NCBI GenBank assembly: GCA_020698575.1
Contig: CM036239.1
Coordinates: 48,945,763-49,009,762 of the forward strand
Direction of reading: 5' to 3'
Length of the DNA stretch: 64,000 bases
From: Bostrychus sinensis
Lineage: Eukaryota; Chordata; Actinopteri; Gobiiformes; Eleotridae
Shown here: positions 11,476-22,850 of the stretch, piece after piece
Layout: the number at the start of each line of letters is the position of its first letter
Position numbering within the stretch: the first letter of the stretch is position 1
Notes under the pieces: model-generated
Told to the model about the DNA's origin: nothing
Seen by the model: the letters and a program-made list of their open reading frames with translations, nothing else
The model's database searches: none
Program-made: the position numbers and the translations under genes

Positions 11476-11840
11476 GTTGGCTGAAACTTAAAAGGATTTT
11501 TAGCCACGCAGCCGTTTTGATACTATTTCACAGAGCCTCCAATGAACTAGAACTACAAAAAAAGTTGTGTTTTTGGCCTTGCTGTGAGCTACAAACGGCT
11601 CATCCTTACACCCTGCCCCTCTCATATTAAAATTCCACATCAATTTTGACTTTATTATGGACAAAAACACCAACCACAACTTCACAGTGTGGCTTATTTT
11701 ACTCCCAGATTTTATATTTATTTTGAATCATGTACTGGGGTTCGGGGCCCTCTAGTGCAGTGGCCCTCAGCTGGTTTGGCTTTGGGACCCACCGTAATGT
11801 CAAGCCACGACCCAAATAAAAATATATTTTAACTTATTAA

Positions 11841-13190
11841 CCCCTCCTTCTCGGTAAGGAAAAACTCCTAAAAAAACCCAGCTGTGGGAAAAAAGAAGAA
11901 ACCTTATGGAGCCCAACTGAAGGAGAGATCCTCTCCCAGGACGGACAGGCAATGCGTCTAGGACTGTTAGTTCATTAGCTCATCTATAGGATCATAGCTC
12001 AGCTCTGTAAGGATTCATCCAGAGAGGAGTGGGGTGAGGTAGGATGAGGAAGTCCATAGGATGCAGCAGGGGCCTCATCCAGACAGGTGAGTGGGTGAGG
12101 GAGATCCGAGAAATCCTTAGAGGTGAGGTTGAGGGCCCACAGGTCGGGACAGGAGCACAGATGGGGTCAGCTAAGATCCAATCGTCACTGGGACCTCTGC
12201 CGGCAGCCAGGCATCTGAAACAGTCCCCACTCCCCCAGAGGGGAGCGGGAGAGAGGGACAACTTGTGAATAGCAATGAACTGATTGGAGATATAGAATAT
12301 TAGATAATATTAATGACAGTGATAGGAGAGGAGCAGCAGATGAAACCAGAGGACAGAGGCTCAGTGCACCATACTTCCCCCAGCTTCTAGCTCCTAGAGC
12401 AGCCTATCTTCAGCTGTGGAGTTAAACCTGTTTCTAGCTGCCCTGACCATAAGCTTTCTTGAAGAGGAACGTTTTAAGCCTAACCTTAAATGTAGAGACT
12501 GTGTCTGCCTCTCTAAACATGAGCTGGAAGCTGATTCCATAAAACAGGAGCTTGGTAACTAAAGGCTCTACCTCCAACTGTACTTTTAGAAACCCTGGGA
12601 ACCACTAATAGCCCTGCATTTTGTGAGTGCAGTACTCTGCTTGGTTGGTATGGCTCTATAACATCATTAATGTAGGATGGGGCCGTACCATTTACAGCCT
12701 TGTAAGTCAGGAGAAGGATTTTAAACCTAATTCTGAGCTCAACTGGAAACCAGTGAAGTGAAGCTAGCACAGGAGTAATATGTTCTCTCCTGTTAGTTCC
12801 TGTTAATAATCTTGCTGCTGCGTTTTGAACAAGCTGAAGACATTTTAATGAATTTTTAGGGCACGCTGCCAGCAGAGAGTTACAGTAATCCAACCTAGAT
12901 GTAACAAACGCATGGACAAGTTTTTCAGCGTCATTTTTAGATAAAATATTTCTGATTTTGGCTATGTTACGTAAGTGAAAGTATGCTGTTTTACAGGCTT
13001 GGTTTATATGAGCCTTATATGATAAATCTTGGTCAAATAAAACTCCTACGTTTCTCACAGTAGAACTTGAGGCTACACTGACACCGTCCAGGGAGACTCT
13101 GGTCAGACAGAGCATCTCTCAGCTTTTTGGGACCTAGTATAATGACCTCTGTTTTTTCTGGGTTTAGGAGGAGATAGTTAATTGTGGTGG
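11841..13190 (-). mobile_element. L2-clade LINE fragment, truncated at both ends
   Basis: The minus strand carries the C-terminal part of an L2-like reverse transcriptase ORF and most of its 3' UTR. The 3' UTR shares the 'ccttaccgagaaggagg' block with the + strand copy at 58.9 kb but stops there, lacking the last 150 or so bases and the TGAAT-type tail that copy retains. The 5' end stops near 13190. It lies wholly inside the hAT element. Confidence 0.8.
12513..13178 (-). pseudogene. L2-like reverse transcriptase, C-terminal fragment
   Basis: A 200-residue open frame (12513-13115) holds VRNVGVLFDQDLSYKAHI, RLDYCNSLLAACPKNSLKCL, QNAAARLLTGTNRREHITPV, LASLHWFPVELRIRFKILLL and YKAVNGTAPSYINDVI, the typical post-RT region of fish L2/Rex-type LINEs. 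Upstream, in another frame, NYLLLNPEKTEVIILGPKKL continues the RT domain, so there is one frameshift near 13100. The catalytic FADD-type region is absent. Confidence 0.85.
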
Positions 13191-14456
13191 CTGATGGCAT
13201 CAGTCTTCAGAATAATGCTGAGCACTGCACGAGTCCAGCAGAAGTCAAATCACTATCCCGTATCTGCTGCTCGCGTAACCAAAACAACAGCAGTCAGCTG
13301 AGCCAGCGCACATGTTCACTGTGGCCGCGCGCACATCCTCCTCTTGCCTCTAGCACGAAGGCCGCTGCGCAGTGATCCCAGGCCGCCCTCCGCACTCCTC
13401 AGCCCGGCCACAGCTCTGCCAAGGGTCTGCTATTCTCATGGGAGCTTCAGCCGGGCTCCTCAGCATTCACCGGAGGGGGAGCGGCGGGACTCAGACTCAT
13501 GAGCAGGGTGCAATTTGCTGGGGAGATGGTGGAGATTTTCCCCTCTTCTGGCTTTTCTGTCCCTGCTCCTATTCTCTCCATCCCTCCCTCTGTTTTACCT
13601 TCAGGGGGGATAAAACAGGGTGACATGTTCTGCAAATTTGGGCTGTATCCTGTATCTTCACTGTATCTTCGCCTTATTTGCTTTCTGTAACTGGTGAATG
13701 AACTCATTTGGTCTGCGACTCGCCCTCTCTCTCTCTCCTGGGAGAGTGGTGTGCGGCCGTAAGCTGCAGAGGACAGGACAGAGCAGACACATCCCTCTCC
13801 ACTTCTTTTTACATATTTGTTAATTTTAGGATGAAACAAGCTAAACTAAGCTAATAGCGCTGCCACAAAATTTTTTGTTTGCTTTCGTTTGTTTGCGCGT
13901 GAACCATCTCGTTTTCAAGGGGGTCCTCAAATTAAATTCAAAACAACAGCGGAGCATTTTCCACAAAGTAAAACACAAGACAGCACAACAAAACAGCTCA
14001 AAGCACACACGCACGCACAAGGGCACCACTGGTTTACAGAAACTAGCCTCGGACTTAAACTCACCTCTGCAGTCCTTACAGGTTATATCAGAAAAGAAAG
14101 CTGAGTGTGAAAGCAGTGGCGGGCATGGGTTTACAGGAACTAATGCTCCGGACTTTACAGGCCACTGTGCCATGAGCCAAGGGCACAGCTCCGCAGAGCC
14201 CCCTGCAGAGGGTGCACAGTGGGAAGCAGACGCATGAGAACCTTGCAGTTTACAGAAATGTGAGTGCTGAGCATAAAAGTTATGAAAGAGAGATGATTTT
14301 AACTAGAGCCGGACTCGAAAAAGCGACAGTGGTTAGTGCCCGCATGCACCTCGTTCCACGCTGTTCATCAAAAAAGGCTTGCCCCTTGGGGACAACAGCT
14401 CACTTTTTTTACCCAGGCAAAGGCCCGCGACCCACTGCCGAATCACTGCTCTAGTG

Positions 14457-14995
14457 AGAGGTAAAGGTTCTGCAGGGAGGCCTCCAGAGGTTGTAAGAGG
14501 CTTTGGGAAGGACTAATATAAGGCATAGAGACAGGTCATTTTAATTCTCCTCAGGACAAGACTGAACATTCACCACTGGGGGCCCCCTAGTAGCTTTTGG
14601 GGCCGTACGCATGTGCATAATCTAATCTATACATAGCTAGAAACAGCCCTGAAATTGTAAGCACAAGAACACATAGATATAGATCATGTTCTGTGGCTCA
14701 TTGTTACGTCTTATGTCTTGGTCTTCGCGTGTCTTTATTTGGCCGCCCATCTCCACGGCATGTCTTTGAGGTTAAGTGGTCAGTCCGTCCTAAAAAGACC
14801 CCGCTACTCAAATACAGCTCCACTTTTGTAGGTACAGAGTGAAATAATGCAAAACACACAAAGAAATTTGACAGATATTATAACGTACGGCTAAAGTTAT
14901 TGTTGCCGTTGTTTAGCTGAAGTTTTTGTGCTCTAACACAAACTATAACAGAAAATTCATTCATTCATGTATTCATTTTCTTTCGCTGTTTCCCG
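14457..14995. other. Unannotated sequence
   Basis: No exon, RNA gene or bounded repeat recognised. Confidence 0.4.
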
Positions 14996-15145
14996 TTAGG
15001 GGTCGCGGGTGGCTGGAGCCTATCCCAGTAACTCTGGGCCTTAGTACACCCTGGAGCTTGTCATAGGGCTGACACAGAGATGAACACAGACAGACAACCA
15101 TTCCTCACATTCATTCACTAGGGGCAATTTAGAGTCACTGTGATG
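14996..15145. repeat. Fragment of a common dispersed repeat
   Basis: Reads 'gggtcgcgggtggctggagc' followed by text about 'caattcattcactaggggcaatttagagtc'. The same kind of block recurs near 54.2-54.4 and 57.6 kb, including 'ggataggctccag'-like stretches. It is a fish interspersed repeat whose family I cannot name with certainty. Confidence 0.5.
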
Positions 15146-15499
15146 AAGTGAGTCCAAAATTTAACTTCAATACCATTATCTAAGTCCATTATCTACAATA
15201 CTTTCAATACAGTATTAAACACACACTCATAATTCCATTTACAAATATTCCTATTGAGCTGCACATACATATCTTTGGTTTTGTTTGTGTTTGTCTTTGT
15301 AGTTTACATTTCTTCATTTTCCATATGCATACATTCAGTTAAAAAACACACAAACACATATCTAGTTTAATTTTTTTTATTGTTTTAGCTCACTGGTTAA
15401 AAGCCTCATTGTATTTGCTGGTTTTTGGGTACTTGCCTTGTCTTCTTTTTAAAAATGTTTCTTTGTATTGTCCCAGTCATGTGGACCAGGCCAATTGAT

Positions 15500-15700
15500 T
15501 GGCCTATGTATAAAAGGCAGGTAGTGTGCTGTTTTGGGGAACAGAGAGAGAGATTTGTGTCATGCTGTTGTGGTGATACACCCGCACATCCGCTGGTTAA
15601 CCAATCATGTCAAGTGGTAGTCTATAAGAGGGGGGTCTCATGCCCCTCTCTGTCCCCTTTTCGCCTCTGACGTCACGCGTTGTTGCGCTGTGCTAGAGCT
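15500..15700 (+). promoter_or_regulatory. Promoter-like module with two TATA-like boxes
   Basis: TATAAAAGGCAGG occurs near 15508, and a second block 'cacatccgctggttaaccaat .. tctataagagg' lies at about 15585-15635. The second block is recognisably related to 18702-18755 ('cacatccgtcggcgagccaat .. cattataaggag'). It may be the promoter of a retroelement (LTR or LINE 5' end). No coding sequence follows; the 12-mer array begins at 15868. Confidence 0.35.
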
Positions 15701-15867
15701 GCGCTGTTGTTGAGCCGCATTGGGCCAAATGTGCGTCCAAGTTGCCCATTCATAAAGCGTAAAGCCAAAGCAAGTGACACGTACAACCACCGCATGCACC
15801 TTTGGTGAGTTTGTTGTTTGTTTGTTTGTTTGTCAGTGTTTCGGAGATTGGCTAACACGCTGTTTCT

Positions 15868-16773
15868 AGTAGCCCTGGTTTATCACTAGTTTAGTCCTGG
15901 CTTAGCCCTGGTTTAGTCCTAGTTTAATCCTGGTTTAGCCACGATTTAGCCCTGGTTAAGCCCTGGTTTAGTCCTAGCTTAGTCCTGGTTTAGCCCTGGT
16001 TTAGCTCTAGTTTAATCCTGGTTTAGCCATGATTTAGCCCTGGTTAAGCCCTGGTTTAGTCCTAGTTTAGTCCTGGTTTAGCCCTGGTTTAGCTCTAGTT
16101 TAATCCTGGTTTAGCCATGATTTAGCCCTGGTTAAGCCCTGGTTTATCTTTGGTTTAGTTCTGGTTTTGCCCTGGTTTATCCTTGGTTTTTCCTTGGTTT
16201 AGTCCTGGTTTAGCTCTAGTTTAGCCCTGGTTTAGGCCTGGTTTAGTCTTGGCTAAGCCCTGGTTTAGTCCTGGTTAAGCCCTGCTTTATGCCCTGCTTT
16301 ATGCCCTGCTTTAGTCCTGGTTTAGTCCTGGTTTAGTCCTGGTTTAGTCCTGGTTTAGTCCTGGTTTAGTCCTGGTTTAGCTCTAATTTAGCCCTGGTTT
16401 AGTTTTGGCTAAGCCCTGGTTTAGTTTTGGCTAAGCCCTGGTTTAGTCCTAGTTTAGTCCTGGTTTAGCCATAATTTAGCCCTGGTTAAGTCCTGGTTTT
16501 CCTTGGTTTAGTTCTGGTTTTGCCCTGGTTTATCCTTGGTTTATTCTTGGTTTAGGCCTGGTTTAGCTCTAGTTTAGTCCTGGTTTAGTCCTGGTTTAGT
16601 CCTAGTTTAGTCCTGGTTTAGCCATAATTTAGCCCTGGTTAAGTCCTGGTTTTCTTTGGTTTAGTTCTGGTTTTGCCCTGGTTTATCCTTGGTTTATTCT
16701 TGGTTTAGGCCTGGTTTAGCTCTAGTTTAGCCCTGGGTTAGTCCTGGTTTAGTCCTGGTTTACCCTGGTTTAG
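15868..16773. repeat. 12-bp minisatellite, about 75 units of TTTAGTCCTGGT type
   Basis: Tandem 12-mers reading CCTGGTTTAGTC with frequent variants (AGCC, AGTT, GGTTAAGC, GGTTTTGCC). Longer blocks are themselves repeated, for example a block of roughly 110 bp around 15,905-16,130 and one of roughly 160 bp around 16,440-16,740, which indicates higher-order duplication. The same 12-mer occurs in short runs near 33.9-34.2 kb (inverted) and 53.2 kb. Confidence 0.95.
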
Positions 16774-17504
16774 AATTACAGTGACACTCAGTTGCAGTTA
16801 TTCATCCACCAGAGAGCGCTCTTTTACCACACTATCCACAGAGTCAGCAGCTGCGAGAGTATAAGCTGTTTCTGTTTCTTTTGTTAAGTCTAATGACATT
16901 ATCTTAAAGCCAAACAAACAGTACCAGGAAATACCCCATGGCTCTCTTACATAACTCCAAATGCTTAGTCATGAAATGCAATGCTTTCACCACAATGAAA
17001 AACATCTAATTCCTTTTAGTCAGTCCAAATGCTATGCAGAAATAACTCCTCCTCCTCATATGGTTGTATTCCACTGAATATATAGGAGCCTACCGTGTTT
17101 AATTGAAGAGACACATCACATACTGTAGATGCCGCATACGCTTTCATTGTTAACTGGCTTCACAGAGACCCCAATCTGTCAGCTACACGCACATATACAC
17201 AGGCAGGAGGATGGTTTTATTCAGAGGAACCTCCCCAAGACGTCCCATTCACTTCATCAACAACAGCGATCAAAGGGAAACTTAAATATGGTGCCGTACA
17301 ATACAGCAACTCTATACTCTCTGGATAAGGAAGAGGATGATAAAGAGAGAAGAAAATATATAGAAAATATAAGAAAATATATAATAAAAATAATATACGA
17401 GGCAGAATATGTCCCAGCGTTCATGACCGACATGAGCTCTGCGTGAACTTTGGCAGGGGCTCCTTTCTTTCAGAGGTGCCCACAGTGAATCATCTTCACC
17501 CAGC
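16774..17504. other. Unannotated sequence
   Basis: A 105-aa ORF at 17129-17446 ends in low-complexity Lys/Ile-rich sequence and has no recognisable domain; it is not called as a gene. Confidence 0.4.
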
Positions 17505-18490
17505 TAACCCTAAACCAATCTGGGTCACCTCTAGAACAGTATTTCACATTTTACAGCCTTTACAAACATCTGACTAAAAAGTAGGCCAAATCTACTGGTG
17601 CCATGAAGAAACAGGTGAAGAGACCAGCAGAAGGCAGCAGAGCACAGCCTAGCTGTGACGGTCTTTTAAACGCAATAAAAGAAAAGGACCTTTTTATTTC
17701 CTTAAACGTTTTTTATATGATGCCATTTTACTACAGAATGAAAAATAGCTGTAAGGAGCCTCTTTAAGCCTTGCTTTTTTGTAAGCAGGACAGTCTGGTT
17801 TCTCTCCCTAGTCATTTTGGATCTGGCCTATCACAGCCACTTATCTGCAGTGTCTTACAAATACAGAAGCTAACCAAGGTAGCGCTGGCTGCTGAGCTAA
17901 TTTAATAATTTCTCTGAGCTGATTAATGGCATTTAGTGCTTTCCTTTGTCACCTGTTGGTTCTGCTAAAGTTCATCTTGTTGTTAAGTCCTCTGTGTGAT
18001 TTTTATCTTTGTCTTGTTGCCATTTTAACAACAGTAAAGTCCTGCTTACGTCTGACGTAACAACCACATTTAAACAAACTGTACAGCTGGCTTCTGCTGC
18101 TGTCCCTGTTCAGAAATAAGTACAGAGCAACTCGTAATAAGCTGTATTCTGGTGTTTAATAAAAAATAAAAAATAAAAACAGTAAGAATCAGCTTGTTTC
18201 TTTAGGATACAGGTCAGTGGTGCTACTCCCTTAGTTTCTCTGATTGGTTACACCACCTGTCATTGTTCTGACAACAGAAACAAATGTAAGTTAAGGAGTA
18301 CTAACTTTTTTGTATAGAATAGGAAAGTTTGTCTGGCCAACCAGGCAATGAAAATAGAGCTAAACAGTTTTTTGGGAAAATGAATGAGATCAGACTGGAT
18401 GTAGAGGGCTTGTTTTTTGGTCAGTTCTTTCTGGAGTGGGTTTGTGGGAGAGGTAAAGGTTTGTAGAACTGGGAGTTTTGAGGCCTCAGA
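17505..18490 (+). mobile_element. TTAA-type MITE copy (truncated), split by another element
   Basis: 17505-17775 and 18356-18490 match, in order, the left and right parts of the complete element at 51132-51638: shared 'ggtcacctctagaacagt', 'gatgccattttac' and 'gactggatgtagagggcttg' blocks. Both outer ends are lost. The gap between them holds the TAGCCTGG-family insertion. Confidence 0.7.
17783..18355 (-). mobile_element. TAGCCTGG-family element, nested copy
   Basis: Matches 40483-41118 over most of its length, including 'ctttgtcacctgttggttct' and 'gtaacaaccacatttaaaca', and ends with 'gtctggccaaccaggca'. It is inserted within the TTAA-type MITE. It is non-coding. Confidence 0.7.
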
Positions 18491-18699
18491 AAGGCCGTAC
18501 CTACTGTATCTGTGAACACTGTGGGCTTCTGCAGTTACAAACAAGCTCTGCTGCTAATTCTGCTAATGTCTACACAGAGCTAACATTAACATAAGCAACT
18601 TAATTTTGACCAGAGAATGAATGAATTCATATTGTTTTTTTTCATAACAAAACATATTGTTTTAATCATATCTGTATATTTTGTAAATGAATGTGGCAG

Positions 18700-19400
18700 T
18701 AGGCCTCACACATCCGTCGGCGAGCCAATTGTGTCAATCCTAGTCATTATAAGGAGTGTCTGGTCTGCTCGTTCACCGCCCGGACGCCACCTGCTGTCTC
18801 AGGATCAGAGCTGTGAGTGCGAGCAGTGTTTGGAGCCTAAAATCACGATTCTGCAAGCCCGGTGATTTGGCGTAGGTAGTGCACACCGCTCGGTGAGTGA
18901 TGGGAGACGGACTCATGCATTTTGTTGTGCCGTCTGAGAACTAATTTGCCGCGTTGTTTTCAGATTTTTGCGCTGTTTGCTGTTGTGTATGACTCCATAT
19001 CCTCCTTCTGCTCGCGCCATGCTCCACTAATCATCCAGCTCCAGTAAGCAAAGTGACCTTTGTTTATTAGTTTAACATTCAACTTGTTTGTTTATTTTGA
19101 CACACTGCTCTTTTGTAGCTTGTGCGTGGCTCTGTTTCCTTCTTGAGGTCGTGCTTGTGCCACACTAACTCTCCAGCTCCGGTAAGCTAAGTGGCCCTTG
19201 TTTGTGGGTTCGATATTAAACCTCTGTTTCATTGTTTTTGATGTGCTGCTCTGTTGTAGTTTGTGGTTGCACGTTAAACCTGGACTGTGTTGTGACTGGA
19301 GTTTGCTTCTTGGTATGTATTGAGCGTTATGTGCTGCTCGGAGTAACCTAATAATCCAAATGTTTTAATCCTAAATCCCAATTCTGCCTTACAGGACTCA
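18700..19400 (+). repeat. Promoter-like block followed by a ~137-bp tandem pair
   Basis: After a block related to 15585-15635 come two similar units. One starts near 19023 ('catccagctccagtaagcaaagtg') and one near 19160 ('ctccagctccggtaagctaagtg'). Each is followed by 'ctgctcttttgtag' or 'ctgctctgttgtag'. Each unit therefore looks like a donor and an acceptor, but there is no coding frame. It may be a retroelement leader or LTR; unassigned. Confidence 0.35.
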
Positions 19401-21059
19401 TACAGCAACGGACCTTCTCTTCTGTTTGGGTCTTTATTTGGGCCTAACTGTTTATTTCCCTAATTCATGTATCTGTCCTGCTCAGTTTCGTGAACCTGAA
19501 TTGTACTTATTAAAGTACTGGTGTGGCTATTATACAAATGAACCCTTTCCTACCCTCAGTATCACTACATTTAGATTAGTCAGCTTATATTTTCTATATT
19601 ATCCTGCATGTTATTTTGTGTCTGCTAATTTTATTTTATATTTGCACCAAATGACCAAAACAAATTCCTAGTGGTGTGAACATTTCACTTATAATGGCAA
19701 TAAACACTATTCTCATTTATAGACATTTGCCTGTAATATCTGTCACTAACCAGCAGAATTGGCCCCATTCCGTAATAGTACATTTTCCTTTAGATCCAGA
19801 CAGTCGTCCACACCAAATGTTTCTCGTAGCCAATAACTTTTATCCTTAAAATATCATCAAAATGCAACCACACCATTTTGAGTTGTGTTACTAACTGAAT
19901 GTGATAATTAAGCTGTGTCTGTCTCTGTTAAACCACTTGTTTCATTTAAAGATTTTTCTAAACAGGTTAAAGGTCACATGACTGATTTAAGCGGTTGCCA
20001 TGTCAATGCAGTGTTTTTCAGCACTCTGCGTTAATCATTGTCAGAGAGAAAATAAGTACACATGCTTGGTGTATATTTGTTAGAAATACAGCATATTGCA
20101 TAGAACTGTGTTTTATTATAACATTTATAAACTGTTTTTGTTATTTGGATCTATTTCTGTGTTCATGTACAGATGTGAGCAAAATTGAAATCCATTGTAT
20201 GTATTGACAATGAGGAGGGTTTTGTGGAAAATCCATAAAAAACTGCTTAAAGAATTAAAGAACTTAGCAATGTGTTGATTGAACTTTTCCAAAGCATTCC
20301 AAAACAGACCCAGAGCTGGCACCTTGGTCCCAAAAGTGCAATAGGATGCTTCGGAGCTGCTTTGGAAGTGGAAACCTCCTTACCGACCTGACCCGTGCTG
20401 TACCACCCCAGTGGAAAAACACCTGAGAGTTCATTGGCTTGTGACCCCTGTGGCTAAATCAGTTCATTATAGGAAGTTTGTGTTACTTTTTTTTGTGCTA
20501 TTGGGAAGCAAAACAGAAGCATCTAAGGAGAGGGTGCAACCTTGGGTATAAACTAAGAGTAATACTTCTACGTCTATTGACTGATTAATTGAAACAAAAA
20601 AGAGTAAAAACAGAATCATTGGCGATGTACTGTACAGAGTATGTACTGTATATATTATTTGGAGCCACATATATTTAAAAAAAAATGAGGGTTTAACAAT
20701 AGAATAATATGGGTCTATAGGCTCCATGTCTCGAGCAGAAAGTGAATAAAAACATGAAAAATGCAGAGGCTGTTAAGTCGTGTGTTGTATGTGAGTTCAA
20801 TAAATTGTTGATGGGAAATACGCACAAAGCAATGGAACATATACTTGATGTTCAAACATTATCTGCTTCAGACAGTAGGTTTGTTAATGGTCACAAAAGC
20901 AGCAAGCTGTTTAAAGGCATATACAGGTTTTTTTTTTTTTTTTGTTTTTTTTTTCCCAGAACAATATCTGTAAACGAGCCCCTTCCTATAGTTCTTTCTC
21001 TGATTTAAAGGTACACTACCCCCAACATGATCAGCGCCATAGCAACAGCTTAGTTTCCT
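19401..21059. other. Unannotated AT-rich sequence
   Basis: No exons recognised. T tracts at 20929-20954. Short ORFs lack domains. Confidence 0.4.
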
Positions 21060-21072
21060 TTTCTCCCTTTTT

Positions 21073-21094
21073 ATATATATATATATATATATAA
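21073..21094. repeat. (TA)n microsatellite
   Basis: A short uninterrupted TA run. Confidence 0.9.
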
Positions 21095-21169
21095 AAGTAA
21101 AACTGGAACAATTCATCACTTAAGAATTCTAGTCCTGAGTTTAGCTCTTGATCATGCAGTTCTGTTATG

Positions 21170-21335
21170 TCCCCCATCTTAAGCCGGCGCAGTGTCAAAT
21201 TTGTTCGCCTCAGAGTAGGAAGGTCCCAGGTTCTATTCCCAGACCAGGTGAAGCCTTTCTGTGTGGAGTTTGCGCGTACTTTGTGGCAGGTTTCCTCCAT
21301 CAGCCTAAAACCTGCACAACAGGCTAACTGTAGCA
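21170..21335 (+). repeat. Fragment of tRNA-like dispersed repeat
   Basis: Contains 'ggtcccaggttctattccc' (box B-like GGTTCTATTCCC) and 'tctgtgtggagtttgcg', the body of a common fish interspersed repeat also seen, in parts, at 54.2, 58.8 and 59.1 kb. Degenerate. Confidence 0.5.
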
Positions 21336-22514
21336 TTTACTTACTAACTATGCCAAAAATAGTTGGAACCTTAAGCAGTAAATATGATAAGTTATGGTAA
21401 GTTAATCATAGAAAATAAAGGGCTGCATCCTAGCGCCTGTTTAGCACTGAACAAAGAAACACTCACCAAATCAAAGTGCGTGCTTTTAACTTTAAGTTTT
21501 TCAAACAGCTCCCTTTTTATTATTTAAATGTGCTGAACACAACTGTTTATTATATACTGTACAACAACGCTCCTGACTAGCTCGCTATGAACTATGTAGC
21601 AATTACCTAGTTACTATGCCGAGAATATTTGGAACTGTAAGTAGAAAATATGGTAGGTTAGACTTGGACTAGCGTCACAACTATCTAATGTTCACGCAAG
21701 AAGGTTGAGGTAAGTATATAATGAAGACAAGCAAGGAATTTGTATTTAGACAGATCAATGAAACAATATTTGCATGTAGCAGTTCATATAGGCAACAGTT
21801 TTCCCCATCTGTAGTTCAGTTTCACTTCCTTATGAATGGGTTAGTTGAGGATGGAGTCAGTCTTTTTCAATGTTATTAACTTTAGAGTTCACTGGTGTGT
21901 GTCAGAGAGTGGGGGCAATGGGCTGGGTGTAGATGTCCTACCACACTGGTGGGATAGATGACTGTAGCAGGTTGCTTAAAACTCCTGGTCTTAGATAGCT
22001 CGCTATTGTTGTAAAAATGGCCAAACTCATGAAAAAGCAAAAAAGGGCTCATTTGGAGTGACAGTCACAGCATGTCTCTTTGTTTAGCTCTGCAGCAGCA
22101 TCTGATGTAGCACTGAACCATACTTACACATACCTGACTGAAAGACTAAACAACTGTGAGTTAAACAGCAACTTCCTGACCCGCATCCTGGCTTTTCCAC
22201 TGCTCCTGACAGGTTGCCCCAGTGGCATTAATTTCCTTTAGAGCACAGTAAAACTACAGCTTATCCTTAAACCTCTCATGAATACATTACTTGTTGACAG
22301 GTGGTTTTGACCAGCAGAAAAAGACATGAGTAAAAACATTCTTTGTTACACCTGAGGAATTACCTTGCACAGCAGCTGGATTTGTCGTGAAATTTGTGAG
22401 TTCACAAACTCACAAAATCCATCTTGTCATCCTCCCGCTGATTTGTTTAGGGTCCTGGACCTGTAGGCGGCTGGGCCAATGGTGTGGCAGTACTGCCATG
22501 AGTGGGCGGGGTTA
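21336..22514. other. Unannotated sequence
   Basis: No exon, RNA gene or bounded element recognised. Confidence 0.4.
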
Positions 22515-22850
22515 AGGTTTGCCAACAACAACAAGCACTTTTAGCGATACTTGTTAACAACATGGCTATGCAGAAAAACATAAGGTTTGCTGCTCTACAT
22601 TTTCAGAAACAGCAAAAATCTTCTAACAGCCTCTTTATTGTGTTGTTTTACTGTTGTAGCAGTTTCTTTTTTAGCTACGAAGCTGGCGCTTTATCCAATC
22701 TCCTCCAGGTATTCTTCAAAGCACAAGACCTTTCAGTATTTACACTGAGAAGTTCATAAGAGGAAAAGTTTGTACTTAGATTCTTTTAAATTGCACTCTT
22801 TATTTCTCAGTTGCACTTTTTATTACACGTCTTTTGCATAAAAGACCTGT
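22515..22850 (+). repeat. Dispersed repeat, copy 2 (pair with 1690-2170)
   Basis: Near-identical to copy 1 from the 'cttttagcgatacttgttaac' block to 'cttttgcataaa'. It lacks the roughly 140-bp palindrome-bearing segment. The 85-aa ORF at 22502 is a by-product. Confidence 0.75.

Larger units (their letters stand above)
11758..14448. mobile_element. hAT element, 2.69 kb, with an L2 fragment inside
   Basis: The ends are CAGTGGCCCTCAGC (11758) and ..GCCGAATCACTG (14448), imperfect inverted repeats with the hAT signature CAGTG..CACTG. Perfect 8-bp target duplications CTCTAGTG flank them (11750-11757 and 14449-14456). No hAT transposase was recognised. About half of the element is an L2 fragment; the rest (13190-14448) is GC-richer non-coding DNA whose 110-130-aa ORFs lack known domains. 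Confidence 0.85.

Noticed and set aside
13447..14237. ORFs of 110-130 aa on both strands within the hAT element
   Set aside because: They overlap in several frames, show no domain and lie in GC-rich transposon interior.
15868..16773. CRISPR-like array in the 12-mer region
   Set aside because: There are no unique spacers; units are contiguous, and the setting is a vertebrate genome.
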